Shown: piece by piece, positions 7,408 through 13,894 of the stretch
Position numbering within the stretch: position 1 is the first letter of the stretch
Layout of the letters: each line of letters starts with the position of its first letter
The notes under the pieces: model-generated
Seen by the model: the letters and a program-made list of their open reading frames with translations, nothing else
Told to the model about the DNA's origin: nothing
The model's database searches: none
Virus record (IMG/VR): IMGVR_UViG_3300044700_000452
Span: 1-41,098 of that record
From: a virus
Length of the DNA stretch: 41,098 bases
Reading direction: 5' to 3' (one strand)
Translations under genes and position numbers: made by a program

Positions 7408-8775
7408 CTATACCACAAGTAACCGGGTGGGCGGCAGTTTGTCAGATCCGGGGGGCGACAGGAGGACATCCGACAACCCGTAGCGCACCGAATCGATGGG
7501 GTGCTTCAGGTCTTGCTCGCTGCCGGTGTAGTGCTGGAGGCTGTGGATCAGCGAGGTGCAGCGGAGGGTCACGAACAACTGCCCTTCCCGCAGGAGGGAG
7601 TTCATCGCCCGTTCTCCAGCTGCGACGGAACCGGCCCGCTTGTTCGGGCGCCGGATCTCAAACGGCGGGACGCTGCGGCGGGAGATGTCGGCGATCGCGG
7701 CCTCCAGCAGCGCGTTGACGGAGGAGCCGCTACCGGCCTTGCCCGCGCTGTTGGTGTCGCCATAGGCGGCGGTCACATGGTCAACGGTCAGCCCCCAGCG
7801 GGTGAGCAGCCCGATGGAGAGGCGGGCATCCATGCTCGGCGTGCTGCCCTTCTCGCTGATTACCTCGTCGGCGACGATCCAGCGGCGCCCATCCCCGATC
7901 AGCAGGTGACAGACCTGATTGTTGGTTCCCTCGCCGTGATCCCAGCACAGCCGGATCTCGGTGGCCTTCATCGTGGCGCAGAAGGAATCGTCAACGACGC
8001 AGCCCTCGGTGAAGGACACGAACCGGCGGCTCTCGGTCAAGCCCTCCCAGTCTCCATCCCGCCGCTGCCGCACTTCCCACGGGGACATCTGCGCGATCTG
8101 TGCGGCGACGTTCGCGGGCGTGCGGTGCGGGCAGTTCTCCGGGGTCAGGCGGATGCGGATCTCTGCCCACCCCGGCGCGGGCGGGACGGGCGGGTTGGCC
8201 TCGCGGTTGCCATCGAAGTACTCCCGCAGCCAGCCGACCGGGCGCCCAATGGGGGTGAACGTCAGCCAGATCTTCCCGTCCTTCACGGCGGTACGCTGGC
8301 TGAGGGTGAGCCAATGGGTGCGCTTCGGAGGCTCGTCCACCCAGCACCAATCGATCGTCGCACCTTCAAGGGCGAGGGCATCCTGTGTCCCCGACTTCGG
8401 GTAGCAGACCGCGCCGTTCGTCAGTTCAATGCACCGCTGTCCGCCGCTCATGTAGCCGCGCACCCCGTCATAGTGGCAGCGCGGGGCGAGGATGCCGGGG
8501 GGCTGGAGGGCATGGAGTTTGCTGCTCACCTTCGGCCAATCGCCCTGAAGGTCGGGCAGGACGATCCAGCCGAGGAGGGCGGGCGGCGCGGGTTGGAACG
8601 GATGCGTTCCGGTCATCGCCCACCAAGCCTCTGCTGCTCCGGCGTAGGATTTGCCCACCTGGTTCCCAGACTGAAGGCGCCGGTAGCGGGCCTGGTGTCG
8701 GTGGAACCGCTCTTGCCCCGGTGACATGCCTCCCCGTCCCGGCGCACCCCAGGCGTAGATGTCGAGGGCGGACAT
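7408..8775 (-). CDS. terL: Terminase large subunit
   Basis: The 455-aa ATPase-nuclease packages DNA into the procapsid. Walker A is SGNQVGKS (residues about 36-43). The Walker B-like DWCWVDEPP (about 142-150) ends in the catalytic acidic pair. The coupling-type segment IWLTFTPIGRPVGW follows. The C-terminal half should hold the RNase H-like nuclease, with Asp-containing strands (EIRLCWDHGEGTNNQV, VTAAYGDTNSAGKAGSGS, PIDSVRYGLSDVLL). Length is normal for the family. The ribosome site before ATG 8775 is weak. It lies between small terminase and portal. A GTCAGATCC motif falls near its 3' end (7441-7449), encoding GSD in the disordered C-terminus. Confidence 0.9.
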   Translation of the reverse strand: MSALDIYAWGAPGRGGMSPGQERFHRHQARYRRLQSGNQVGKSYAGAAEAWWAMTGTHPFQPAPPALLGWIVLPDLQGDWPKVSSKLHALQPPGILAPRCHYDGVRGYMSGGQRCIELTNGAVCYPKSGTQDALALEGATIDWCWVDEPPKRTHWLTLSQRTAVKDGKIWLTFTPIGRPVGWLREYFDGNREANPPVPPAPGWAEIRIRLTPENCPHRTPANVAAQIAQMSPWEVRQRRDGDWEGLTESRRFVSFTEGCVVDDSFCATMKATEIRLCWDHGEGTNNQVCHLLIGDGRRWIVADEVISEKGSTPSMDARLSIGLLTRWGLTVDHVTAAYGDTNSAGKAGSGSSVNALLEAAIADISRRSVPPFEIRRPNKRAGSVAAGERAMNSLLREGQLFVTLRCTSLIHSLQHYTGSEQDLKHPIDSVRYGLSDVLLSPPGSDKLPPTRLLVV

Positions 8776-8804
8776 CGAAGCGGCGGGGTGCGGGCGGGCG
8801 ACGG

Positions 8805-9353
8805 TCAGGGGGTCGGCTCAACGGGGGTGAGGGCGAAGCCGAGCCGGGCGGCCTCGCGGCGCAGGTAGGCTTCGGTCTGCTCCGGCGTCGGGGCGGCGGG
8901 AGGGGGCGGAGGCGGTGTCTCGACGGGGACGGGTTGCGACGCCTCGCGGTACTCGGCGCAGGTCAACGCAAGGATCTTCATCGCGTTGATGCTCTCCTTC
9001 GGGCTGCCACCTTTCGGGCCGATGCCGAGGGCGCGCAGGGTGAGGGCGCGCTGCCTCCCCCCCTGTGCCTTCAGCACCGCGTCATAGAACCAAAGGGCGC
9101 GCTGCTCCTCTTTGCAGAGCGGCTTGCCATCAGCGACAAGGGCGGCGGCGGCAGCACCGGCCTGCATCGTGCGTAGGATCGTGCTGCGGTCAACGCCGAG
9201 CCGAGCGGCGGCACCGCCGAGGGTGTTGATCCCGGCGCTGATCTCGGCGCAGAAGGCGGTGAGGTCATCTTCGCTGATACGGACGTAGATGGGCTGGCGG
9301 TATCGCTTGACGACTTCACGGAGGGTTTCGGCGGAGGGCGGGGTGTCAGACAT
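8805..9353 (-). CDS. Terminase small subunit candidate
   Basis: The 182-aa protein carries a helix-turn-helix-like segment (ISAGINTLGGAAARLGVDRSTILRTMQAG, residues about 38-66) and further helices (KEEQRALWFYDAVLKAQGGRQRAL). The Pro-rich stretch (about 145-160) and the basic/hydrophobic tail could contact the large subunit. It immediately precedes terL and overlaps the upstream glycosyltransferase gene by eight bases. Small terminases recognise the packaging site and assemble as rings. The pac or cos site itself was not identified. Assignment rests on the HTH plus position. Confidence 0.65.
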   Translation of the reverse strand: MSDTPPSAETLREVVKRYRQPIYVRISEDDLTAFCAEISAGINTLGGAAARLGVDRSTILRTMQAGAAAAALVADGKPLCKEEQRALWFYDAVLKAQGGRQRALTLRALGIGPKGGSPKESINAMKILALTCAEYREASQPVPVETPPPPPPAAPTPEQTEAYLRREAARLGFALTPVEPTP

Positions 9354-10194
9354 CGGCCTTCCTCGGCTTGCGGTGAGATTCGCTCAGGATGCAGGGAACG
9401 GCGTTGTTCCAGTTGATCGCGTGGTGCATTCGGTAGTTGCCGGATCTGGGGTCGCCCATAATGCCGACCTTGACGCAGGAGGGGGCATACATGACGGTAT
9501 AGAAGCTTTTGACGTAGGTTCCGGCGTCGAGGTATGCCTCGGTCATGCCTCCGGTTGTGGCCTGTGTTTGGTTCTGGTCTAACTGGACTTGGTTGACGGT
9601 CAGAAAGACCGCGCCGCGCCTTCCAAGTGTAACATATGTATTTACATCCTCGTTCAGCCTGCCCTCAAATAAAAACGGTCGGTCTGTAGAGCAGATAAAG
9701 AAGTTCATTGCCTTACGTCGAAGAACCGGAAAACTCTCGCCGCCTATGTGGTCGCCGCCTTGGCTAATCGACACAGAGACGGCGCCCGAACTTTCGAAGA
9801 AATCGATCAGCGATACTGCAAGCTCGTCAAACGACTTGCATATCTTTTTGTATTTTGGATTTCTGTATCCAATAACGTAGTAGTCATCATCCAGCACCAG
9901 AAAATACCGGCATCCTACCTGCTCCGCGAGCTTCCAACAGGCGTTGCGGGCGTAGGTTGTCGTGCGCCGGTTGTTGAAGTTGTCCCCTTCATCGAAGGTT
10001 TTAGACATCTCCTCTTTGGAGAACGTAAGGGTGATGCCCGGATACCGCGCCCGGTAGCGGTCGCCCGTCGCGTCCTCGTCGTCAATGACGATGTAGACCT
10101 TGCCGGTGTAGCCCGCGCCGAGGAGGGTTTTATAGGTGATCACCTTGTCGGGGCGCCCGTGGCTGATGATGAAGACGCAGAAGTCATCCCTCAT
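9346..10194 (-). CDS. TET-associated-type phage glycosyltransferase (GT-A fold) candidate
   Basis: The 282-aa protein begins MRDDFCVFIISHGRPDKVITYKTL, followed by YTGKVYIVIDDEDATGDRY (nucleotide-sugar binding strand-turn), then CRYFLVLDDDYYVIGYRN. The last carries the DDD metal/sugar-binding motif of GT-A enzymes. Later blocks include FICSTDRPFLFEGRLNEDVN and TTGGMTEAYLDAGTYVKSFY. I recognise this widespread phage family as related to TET/JBP-associated glycosyltransferases, which are linked to modified bases. No base hydroxylase is visible here, so the acceptor is unknown. It overlaps the ParB-like gene by 11 bases. The middle (about 9600-9990) is visibly AT-richer than the flanks, suggesting recent acquisition. 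Confidence 0.6.
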   Translation of the reverse strand: MRDDFCVFIISHGRPDKVITYKTLLGAGYTGKVYIVIDDEDATGDRYRARYPGITLTFSKEEMSKTFDEGDNFNNRRTTTYARNACWKLAEQVGCRYFLVLDDDYYVIGYRNPKYKKICKSFDELAVSLIDFFESSGAVSVSISQGGDHIGGESFPVLRRKAMNFFICSTDRPFLFEGRLNEDVNTYVTLGRRGAVFLTVNQVQLDQNQTQATTGGMTEAYLDAGTYVKSFYTVMYAPSCVKVGIMGDPRSGNYRMHHAINWNNAVPCILSESHRKPRKADV

Positions 10195-11035
10195 CGGCGG
10201 CCTCTATCCCGGCGGGTTCGGTCAAGCGGTCGGTCAAGCGCACGAACCCGCCCGCGATGGCGTCGTCTACGTCGATGATGACCAGGGCGCTGCGCTCCAT
10301 GAGGCGCTGAACCTCCGGCGAGGCATGGGCGTAGAACTCCGCGATGTTGCGGAAGTGAAAGGATGTGTGTCGGTCGGCGGCGATCCGCAGGAAGGCGGCG
10401 ATGTCAGGGGGGAGGCCCGCCGCGTCAATCTCCCGGCGCAGGTCGGCAGACTTCGCGGCGTTGTAGAGGTCGGAGATGGGGGGCGGCTTCTCCTGTGTCG
10501 GCTCGTAGGTAGGAAGCTTGATCGTGTTGGTGTACTTGTCGCCGCCCTCCCCGGCTGGCGCGGCTGCCTCCCCGAGCATCGCCGCGATCTCCGCGTCCGT
10601 CCAGCCCGGTATTGACAGGTCGCCGCCGTCTTCCTGGATCTGACGAAGCACCTCCGCAACGTCCACGGCCTGCATCGGGTTGACCTCGGTGCTGCGGTTG
10701 TCCGTCAGCGCGAAGGCGGCGGCTTCGGACTCGCTGCTGAACTCCATCACCCGAACCGGAACCATGCCCGGCCCAGGTGCATCTTTGTCGAGGTACAGCC
10801 CTGGATCGGACTTCATCCTCAGCAGAGCAGCACGATAGCGGCCATGACCGGCGACGATGCGACGCTCGGAACCCCACAGGACAATGGGGGAGCCGAAGCC
10901 GTACCGCTTCAGGCTCGCTGCGATCATCGCAACGTTCTCGACGGGGTGCTTCTTCGGGTTGCCCGCCCATTCTCCCATCTCTGCGAGGGGCATCCAGCCG
11001 AGGGCGGCGAGGTTCTGCTTAGGTTCGGGGTGCAT
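10184..11035 (-). CDS. ParB-like nuclease-domain protein paired with the glycosyltransferase
   Basis: The 283-aa protein has an N-terminal ParB/sulfiredoxin-like domain. This includes NPKKHPVENVAMIAASLKRYGF, IVLWGSERRIVAGHGRYRAAL (the G-x-GR-x-R-AA box, residues about 55-71), and ALTDNRSTEV. The C-terminal half (TNTIKLPTYEPTQEKPPPISDLY to ALVIIDVDDAIAGGFVRL) is a separate helical domain that I have seen attached to ParB domains in phages beside this glycosyltransferase family. The pair overlaps by 11 bases. It is unlikely to be a chromosome-partition protein; a role in DNA modification or nucleotide handling is inferred. A GGATCTGAC copy lies inside (10636-10644). Confidence 0.7.
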   Translation of the reverse strand: MHPEPKQNLAALGWMPLAEMGEWAGNPKKHPVENVAMIAASLKRYGFGSPIVLWGSERRIVAGHGRYRAALLRMKSDPGLYLDKDAPGPGMVPVRVMEFSSESEAAAFALTDNRSTEVNPMQAVDVAEVLRQIQEDGGDLSIPGWTDAEIAAMLGEAAAPAGEGGDKYTNTIKLPTYEPTQEKPPPISDLYNAAKSADLRREIDAAGLPPDIAAFLRIAADRHTSFHFRNIAEFYAHASPEVQRLMERSALVIIDVDDAIAGGFVRLTDRLTEPAGIEAADEG

Positions 11036-11730
11036 TAGACTTCCTGCGGGTTCAGTCGCGCATCATAGCGCGGCTTGTTCTTTGCCGGGAACCGCCCCAG
11101 CTCCCCGCGATACTTCGCCCGGTTGTAGCATCGGCAGCACAACCCCCTCCCCCGATGATTGGTACGCTCACAGCCCGCGATGATGCAGGCGCCGGGGGAG
11201 GGGGCGGCGGCGATCTCCAGAGGCGGCGCAGCGGGCCAGCCCTGGAGGCGCTGCTGAAGGTGGACGCGCTGGCAGTGCTGCACCCACAGCGCGGGCAGGG
11301 TGGCGGCGTTCTGCGGGGTCAGCGGTGCATCAGGGATAGCCGTGTGCAGGATGAGGCGGCGGCGCCGGGCCTTGCACCGGGAGCAGAGGGAGCGCCTCCC
11401 CGCGCTGCGCCCGCAGTCGGGCCAGAGACAGAGGCGGGAAGGGGCGACGGGGCGCGGGGGCGCGGGGGGCGGCTTCGGGGCGCGGGTCAGGGCAGCGATC
11501 TGCGATGGGCGCATCTCTACCAGCGCATCCATTGGGGGCAGCGTCCCGGAGTCGGATGCGCGGTTCGCAGCGGCAGCGTGCTTGTTGCAGAACAGAGCGC
11601 CCGTGCGATGGTTGGCGCAGTCTGCCCACCGGCACGGGCGCGGAGACGGGGCGGCAGGAGGGCTTGCGGCGTCGGCGGGCTTAGGCTCGGGACGCCAGTA
11701 GCGCATGAGGTTGGAGGGGATGTTGGTCAT
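11035..11730 (-). CDS. Protein with three Cys/His zinc-binding-like motifs
   Basis: The start at ATG 11730 has GAGG five bases upstream; an earlier in-frame GTG (11736) overlaps that site. The 231-aa product carries three similar units: CRWADCANHRTGALFCNKH (about residue 33), CLWPDCGRSAGRRSLCSRC (about 98) and CIIAGCERTNHRGRGLCCRC (about 183). Each has a C-x4-C ... C-x2-C/H pattern followed by a basic helix. Pro/Ala-rich linkers separate them. The middle unit plus the downstream NAATLPALWVQH closely resembles the protein at 27482-27802, so the two are paralogues. A nucleic-acid-binding role is likely but unproven. Confidence 0.6.
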   Translation of the reverse strand: MTNIPSNLMRYWRPEPKPADAASPPAAPSPRPCRWADCANHRTGALFCNKHAAAANRASDSGTLPPMDALVEMRPSQIAALTRAPKPPPAPPRPVAPSRLCLWPDCGRSAGRRSLCSRCKARRRRLILHTAIPDAPLTPQNAATLPALWVQHCQRVHLQQRLQGWPAAPPLEIAAAPSPGACIIAGCERTNHRGRGLCCRCYNRAKYRGELGRFPAKNKPRYDARLNPQEV

Positions 11731-11867
11731 GCACACCTCGTCAGGTATTCAGCGCGGGCAGCCTCGCAGGCGTCACAGTCGCAGGTAGGGTCGAACGCCC
11801 ATTCAGCGCGGGCATCGATGGGCGGGCGCAGCCAGGACAGCAGCAGGCGCAGGATGCCCCGGATCAT
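11727..11867 (-). CDS. Small Cys-rich protein, 46 aa
   Basis: ATG 11865-11867 overlaps the thyX stop as ATGA, and the frame ends at 11727, overlapping the next start. The product begins MIRGILRLLLSWLRPPID, a short amphipathic or membrane-associating helix, followed by AFDPTCDCDACEAARAEYL, where three closely spaced Cys may bind metal. The coupling overlaps on both sides support translation. No family is recognised. Confidence 0.55.
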   Translation of the reverse strand: MIRGILRLLLSWLRPPIDARAEWAFDPTCDCDACEAARAEYLTRCA

Positions 11868-12670
11868 GGGCTGCTCCACAGCGCCGACCACTCCGCCGCC
11901 TCCCCCCTCGACATCCCCGGCACCTCCGGGCAGGCCGGGAGCGCCGCCTTGATGGCCGCCCACTGAGCGCGGGAGAGGGCGGGGGCGCCGTAGCGGTAGT
12001 CCTGCCACGCCTCCACCGTCAGCGGGAACAGCGGCACGACCATGCTCAGGATGGCGGCGGCGTACTCCTGCATCTCTGCCTGCGCGTGGGCGTCGAGGCG
12101 GAGGCCGAGGAAGTGCAGCAGGTTGTGCAGGTCAGCCGCAAACACAAACTCGGTCATGGTGCCGAGGGGCAGGACGGCGCGCGCCTGCTCCAGCGCAACG
12201 CCTTCCCCAGCGGCTTCCCGGTAGGCGTCCTTCGCTGCCCCGGCGGCGAATCGCAGGCTGCGGGCGAGGTAGGAACTGTCAGGGTGTGGGGCGCCTCTGC
12301 CCTGCTTCGCGTTGGTCGGCTTCCCGTGGAGCTTGGAGGGCAGGTAGACCTCCTCTCCAAGCTCGCGGTACCGCCCGCTCACCTCGTTGTAGCTGAACGT
12401 CCGGTGCCGCATCCACTGACGGGCGATGAAGATGGGGAGGCGGACATGAAAGTGCATCACCGGGAACTCAAAAGGCCCGGTGTGCTTGTGCCGCATCAGG
12501 TAGCGGATCAGCTCCCGATCTGCGGCAGCCGACCGGGGCGCGGCGGCTGTGGCTGCGTGACCGGCCCGGAAGCTGACGCGGGCTACGTCGCAGATCGTGC
12601 TGTCGTCGCCGAGGTGGGCGATCAAGCGGACGAAGCCGACGCCGCCGAGGGTAGGGGCTTCAGCGGTCAT
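11864..12670 (-). CDS. thyX: Flavin-dependent thymidylate synthase
   Basis: The 268-aa protein carries the ThyX signature RHRTFSYNEVSGRY (RHR-x7-S, about residues 86-99), which binds FAD and dUMP. An upstream HKHTGPFEFPVMHFHVRLPIFIARQW block and a C-terminal PLTVEAWQDYRYGAPALSR segment typical of the family are also present. It converts dUMP to dTMP using methylene-tetrahydrofolate and NADPH. Length is normal. It starts overlapping the upstream stop and is followed by an ATGA-coupled small gene. It supplies thymidylate for phage DNA; with the nearby glycosyltransferase/ParB pair, a link to modified pyrimidines is conceivable, but the motif is canonical. Confidence 0.93.
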   Translation of the reverse strand: MTAEAPTLGGVGFVRLIAHLGDDSTICDVARVSFRAGHAATAAAPRSAAADRELIRYLMRHKHTGPFEFPVMHFHVRLPIFIARQWMRHRTFSYNEVSGRYRELGEEVYLPSKLHGKPTNAKQGRGAPHPDSSYLARSLRFAAGAAKDAYREAAGEGVALEQARAVLPLGTMTEFVFAADLHNLLHFLGLRLDAHAQAEMQEYAAAILSMVVPLFPLTVEAWQDYRYGAPALSRAQWAAIKAALPACPEVPGMSRGEAAEWSALWSSP

Positions 12671-12936
12671 TGGCTACTCCGGTACGCGAGCGCTGCCAGC
12701 CCGGTCAGATCCGGGGGCGCCAGTTGAGGGGGCGGGGTCAGCATCGCCGCCTGCTCCGCCCCCCGATAGATGAGGAACGCGAGGGCGCTCCCGAGCGTCG
12801 GCAGGTTCCACCGCTGCTGCACCAGCTTCAGCGCAACAGCGAGGTCAGAGGCCTCGACACCCAGCCGCTCCGCTGCGATCTCGGCAGCCGACTCCGGGAT
12901 CTGAACGGTGATGCGGCGGGGGCGGGTGTTGGACAT
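12667..12936 (-). CDS. Ribbon-helix-helix-like small protein
   Basis: The 89-aa product starts MSNTRPRRITVQIPESAAEIAAERLG, in which RRITVQIPE resembles the DNA-contacting strand of ribbon-helix-helix proteins. Two helices follow (SAAEIAAERLGVEASDLAVALKLVQQRW). The C-terminus is Pro-rich and contains a copy of the dispersed motif (12704-12712). Its start overlaps the preceding stop as TGATG, and its end overlaps the thyX start. A DNA-binding regulator is plausible; the target is unknown. Confidence 0.5.
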   Translation of the reverse strand: MSNTRPRRITVQIPESAAEIAAERLGVEASDLAVALKLVQQRWNLPTLGSALAFLIYRGAEQAAMLTPPPQLAPPDLTGLAALAYRSSQ

Positions 12937-13292
12937 CAAGCCCACCGCCCGATCTGGAGAGCGACACGGGCGCAGGCTTCGCCGAGGCTCGCGCCGGTGC
13001 CCTTGTGCTGGGTGTAGCCGGGCAGGCTGAAGGTGGCGTGAACCTCGTCTCCACAGACCTCGACAGTCGCGGTGCAGCCCGACGCGCAGAGCAGCGCCAG
13101 CATCCAACCCCCGGTCGCCGGGTCGGACAGGACGGGGATGGCATCGGCAGCTACGTGGTATGTGCCATCAAGCACACCTGACCACACACGGCGACCATCG
13201 TCTATGAGCGCAGCGCGCATCCCAGCCCGCCACTTCCAGCCGGGAAGCTTGGCGGCAGCAGCGGCGAGGGCGTGGAGGTCAGCGGCGGACAT
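12936..13292 (-). CDS. First gene of the late minus-strand operon, unknown function
   Basis: The 118-aa protein starts at ATG 13292 behind GGAG (five bases). It is Ala-rich at the N-terminus, then has strand-like segments (GDEVHATFSLPGYT) and a C-terminal helix with GASLGEACARVALQIGRW. The last segment is reminiscent of 'G-x-S-L-x-EA' C-terminal helices of small phage proteins with an atypical dsRBD-like or HicB-like fold, which is weak evidence. It is the first frame downstream of the 600-bp non-coding control region and probably transcribed from promoters at 13350-13378 and 13704-13733. Confidence 0.55.
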   Translation of the reverse strand: MSAADLHALAAAAAKLPGWKWRAGMRAALIDDGRRVWSGVLDGTYHVAADAIPVLSDPATGGWMLALLCASGCTATVEVCGDEVHATFSLPGYTQHKGTGASLGEACARVALQIGRWA

Positions 13293-13349
13293 CGGGACTC
13301 CAGAGAGAGGGATCAGCGTCGGGAAGAAGGCGGCGCCGACCCTGAAGAA

Positions 13350-13378
13350 AGACTACCACGGTAGCCGCCTGATAGCAA
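13350..13378 (-). promoter_or_regulatory. Sigma70-like promoter toward the late operon
   Basis: On the minus strand TTGCTA (13378-13373) and TAGTCT (13355-13350) are separated by 17 bases. The spacer and -10 contain CTACC-GT-GGTAG, a short inverted repeat that could be an operator. It lies about 60 bases before the first late gene start at 13292. Confidence 0.45.
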
Positions 13379-13494
13379 CACCTGGATCTGACCTTCTGCG
13401 TCCCCTTCGCCGGAGCAGAGAGACAGCAGGCAAGTCAGATCCGCAGGGCGTTGTAGCAGCGGCGCCGAAAAACTCTGCTACAGAGCTACAGGCA

Positions 13495-13523
13495 TTGAAC
13501 CTGCACTATCCCTGTTCTATGGG
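13495..13523 (+). promoter_or_regulatory. Promoter P1 of the GCATTGAAC family
   Basis: TTGAAC (13495-13500) and TATGGG (13518-13523) are spaced by 17 bases. GCTACAGGCATTGAAC upstream matches the unit before 21943. It reads rightward, antisense to the DUF927 gene, with no protein frame before that gene. It may make a non-coding RNA or be an operator-only copy. Confidence 0.4.
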
Positions 13524-13528
13524 AATCT

Positions 13529-13548
13529 TGTAGCAGACCTCTGCTACA
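13529..13548. promoter_or_regulatory. Perfect operator-like palindrome
   Basis: Arms TGTAGCAGA and TCTGCTACA are perfect complements around CC. The half-site TGTAGCA recurs at least ten times in the surrounding region and overlaps -10 elements of neighbouring promoters, as expected of a repressor operator or origin iteron. Confidence 0.55.
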
Positions 13549-13560
13549 GACTATGCGGCA

Positions 13561-13590
13561 TTGAACCTATATATATGATAGATGTAGCAT
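13561..13590 (+). promoter_or_regulatory. Promoter P2 of the GCATTGAAC family
   Basis: TTGAAC (13561-13566) and TAGCAT (13585-13590) are spaced by 18 bases. The -10 is embedded in TGTAGCATGTTAC, a variant of the local operator. The spacer is AT-rich (TATATATATGATAG). Mirror-image copy P3 faces it from 13733. Confidence 0.35.
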
Positions 13591-13627
13591 GTTACTGAGA
13601 TAGAGGGTACGTGTGGAATCCGCCGCT

Positions 13628-13663
13628 GATTATTATTTCCTCCTCCCCGTCGGAATAATAATC
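13628..13663. repeat. AT-rich inverted repeat in the control region
   Basis: GATTATTATTTCC (13628-13640) pairs with GGAATAATAATC (13652-13663) apart from one unpaired base, around an 11-base pyrimidine-rich loop. It is the most AT-rich point of an otherwise GC-rich genome, between the two mirrored promoters. Duplex unwinding at an origin, or a protein-binding site, would fit. Confidence 0.5.
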
Positions 13664-13703
13664 GAAGTCCTCTGCATAGGAGTGGGGTGTATATTCGTGT
13701 AAC

Positions 13704-13733
13704 TTGCTACATCTGGCGGTTACATAGGTTCAA
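13704..13733 (-). promoter_or_regulatory. Promoter P3 of the GCATTGAAC family, leftward
   Basis: On the minus strand TTGAAC (13733-13728) and TAGCAA (13709-13704) are spaced by 18 bases, with -10 overlap by TGTAGCAAGTTAC, mirroring P2. It could start the late transcript entering 13292. The upstream TGCTACAG...GCGGCATTGAAC is shared with P2. Confidence 0.4.
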
Positions 13734-13844
13734 TGCCGCGTAACCTGTAGCACGGAGGCTGCTACAAGCTGCTACAACCGCTCCAGACCGCCCAGAATCA
13801 CCCCCTGAATCCGCATATTGCGCGCCTTCAATGCCTGTAGCAGA

Positions 13845-13870
13845 GGAGGGCCGCACACTGGCGGCCCTCC
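13845..13870. terminator. Strong hairpin at the end of the control region
   Basis: GGAGGGCCGC and GCGGCCCTCC form a perfect 10-bp GC stem with a six-base loop. It lies 25 bases past the stop of the DUF927 gene on the minus strand, where a terminator is expected, and would equally stop rightward transcripts from P1/P2. No T run follows on either strand, so intrinsic termination may be weak. Confidence 0.4.
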
Positions 13871-13894
13871 ATCTATGCTGTCAGTCCGGCCCGG

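Larger units (their letters stand above)
13293..13894. promoter_or_regulatory. Central non-coding control region (candidate origin or regulatory hub)
   Basis: No convincing gene lies in these 602 bases. They hold at least ten TGTAGCA/TGCTACA heptamers, at 13452, 13476, 13529, 13542, 13583, 13705, 13746, 13760, 13770 and 13836. Also present are four copies of GCATTGAA(C/G) in -35-like positions (two per strand), an AT-rich inverted repeat (13628-13663), an AT-rich run (13561-13590), a 10-bp-stem hairpin (13845-13870), and two dispersed motifs facing opposite ways (13384, 13434). The region separates the late operon from the 3' end of the DUF927 replication gene. Iteron-like repeats beside AT-rich DNA suggest an origin; repeats overlapping promoters equally suggest repressor operators. 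Confidence 0.6.

Noticed and set aside
10184-11035. Plasmid-type ParB with a parS system
   Set aside because: No ParA partner, and the C-terminal half matches the glycosyltransferase-linked phage domain and not a ParB dimerisation domain. The dispersed 9-mer is also not palindromic as parS is.
13072-13533. Plus-strand 153-codon open frame over the late-operon start and control region
   Set aside because: It overlaps a well-supported minus gene, the promoter at 13350 and two operator half-sites. It has no ribosome site and its composition is that of a shadow frame.
13803-13831. Fourth promoter (TTGAAG on the minus strand) in the control region
   Set aside because: It has the family's GCTACAGGCATTGAA upstream part, but no acceptable -10 hexamer at 16-18 bases.
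13440-13870. CRISPR array
   Set aside because: Repeated heptamers are too short, irregularly spaced and in both orientations, with no uniform spacers or cas genes.
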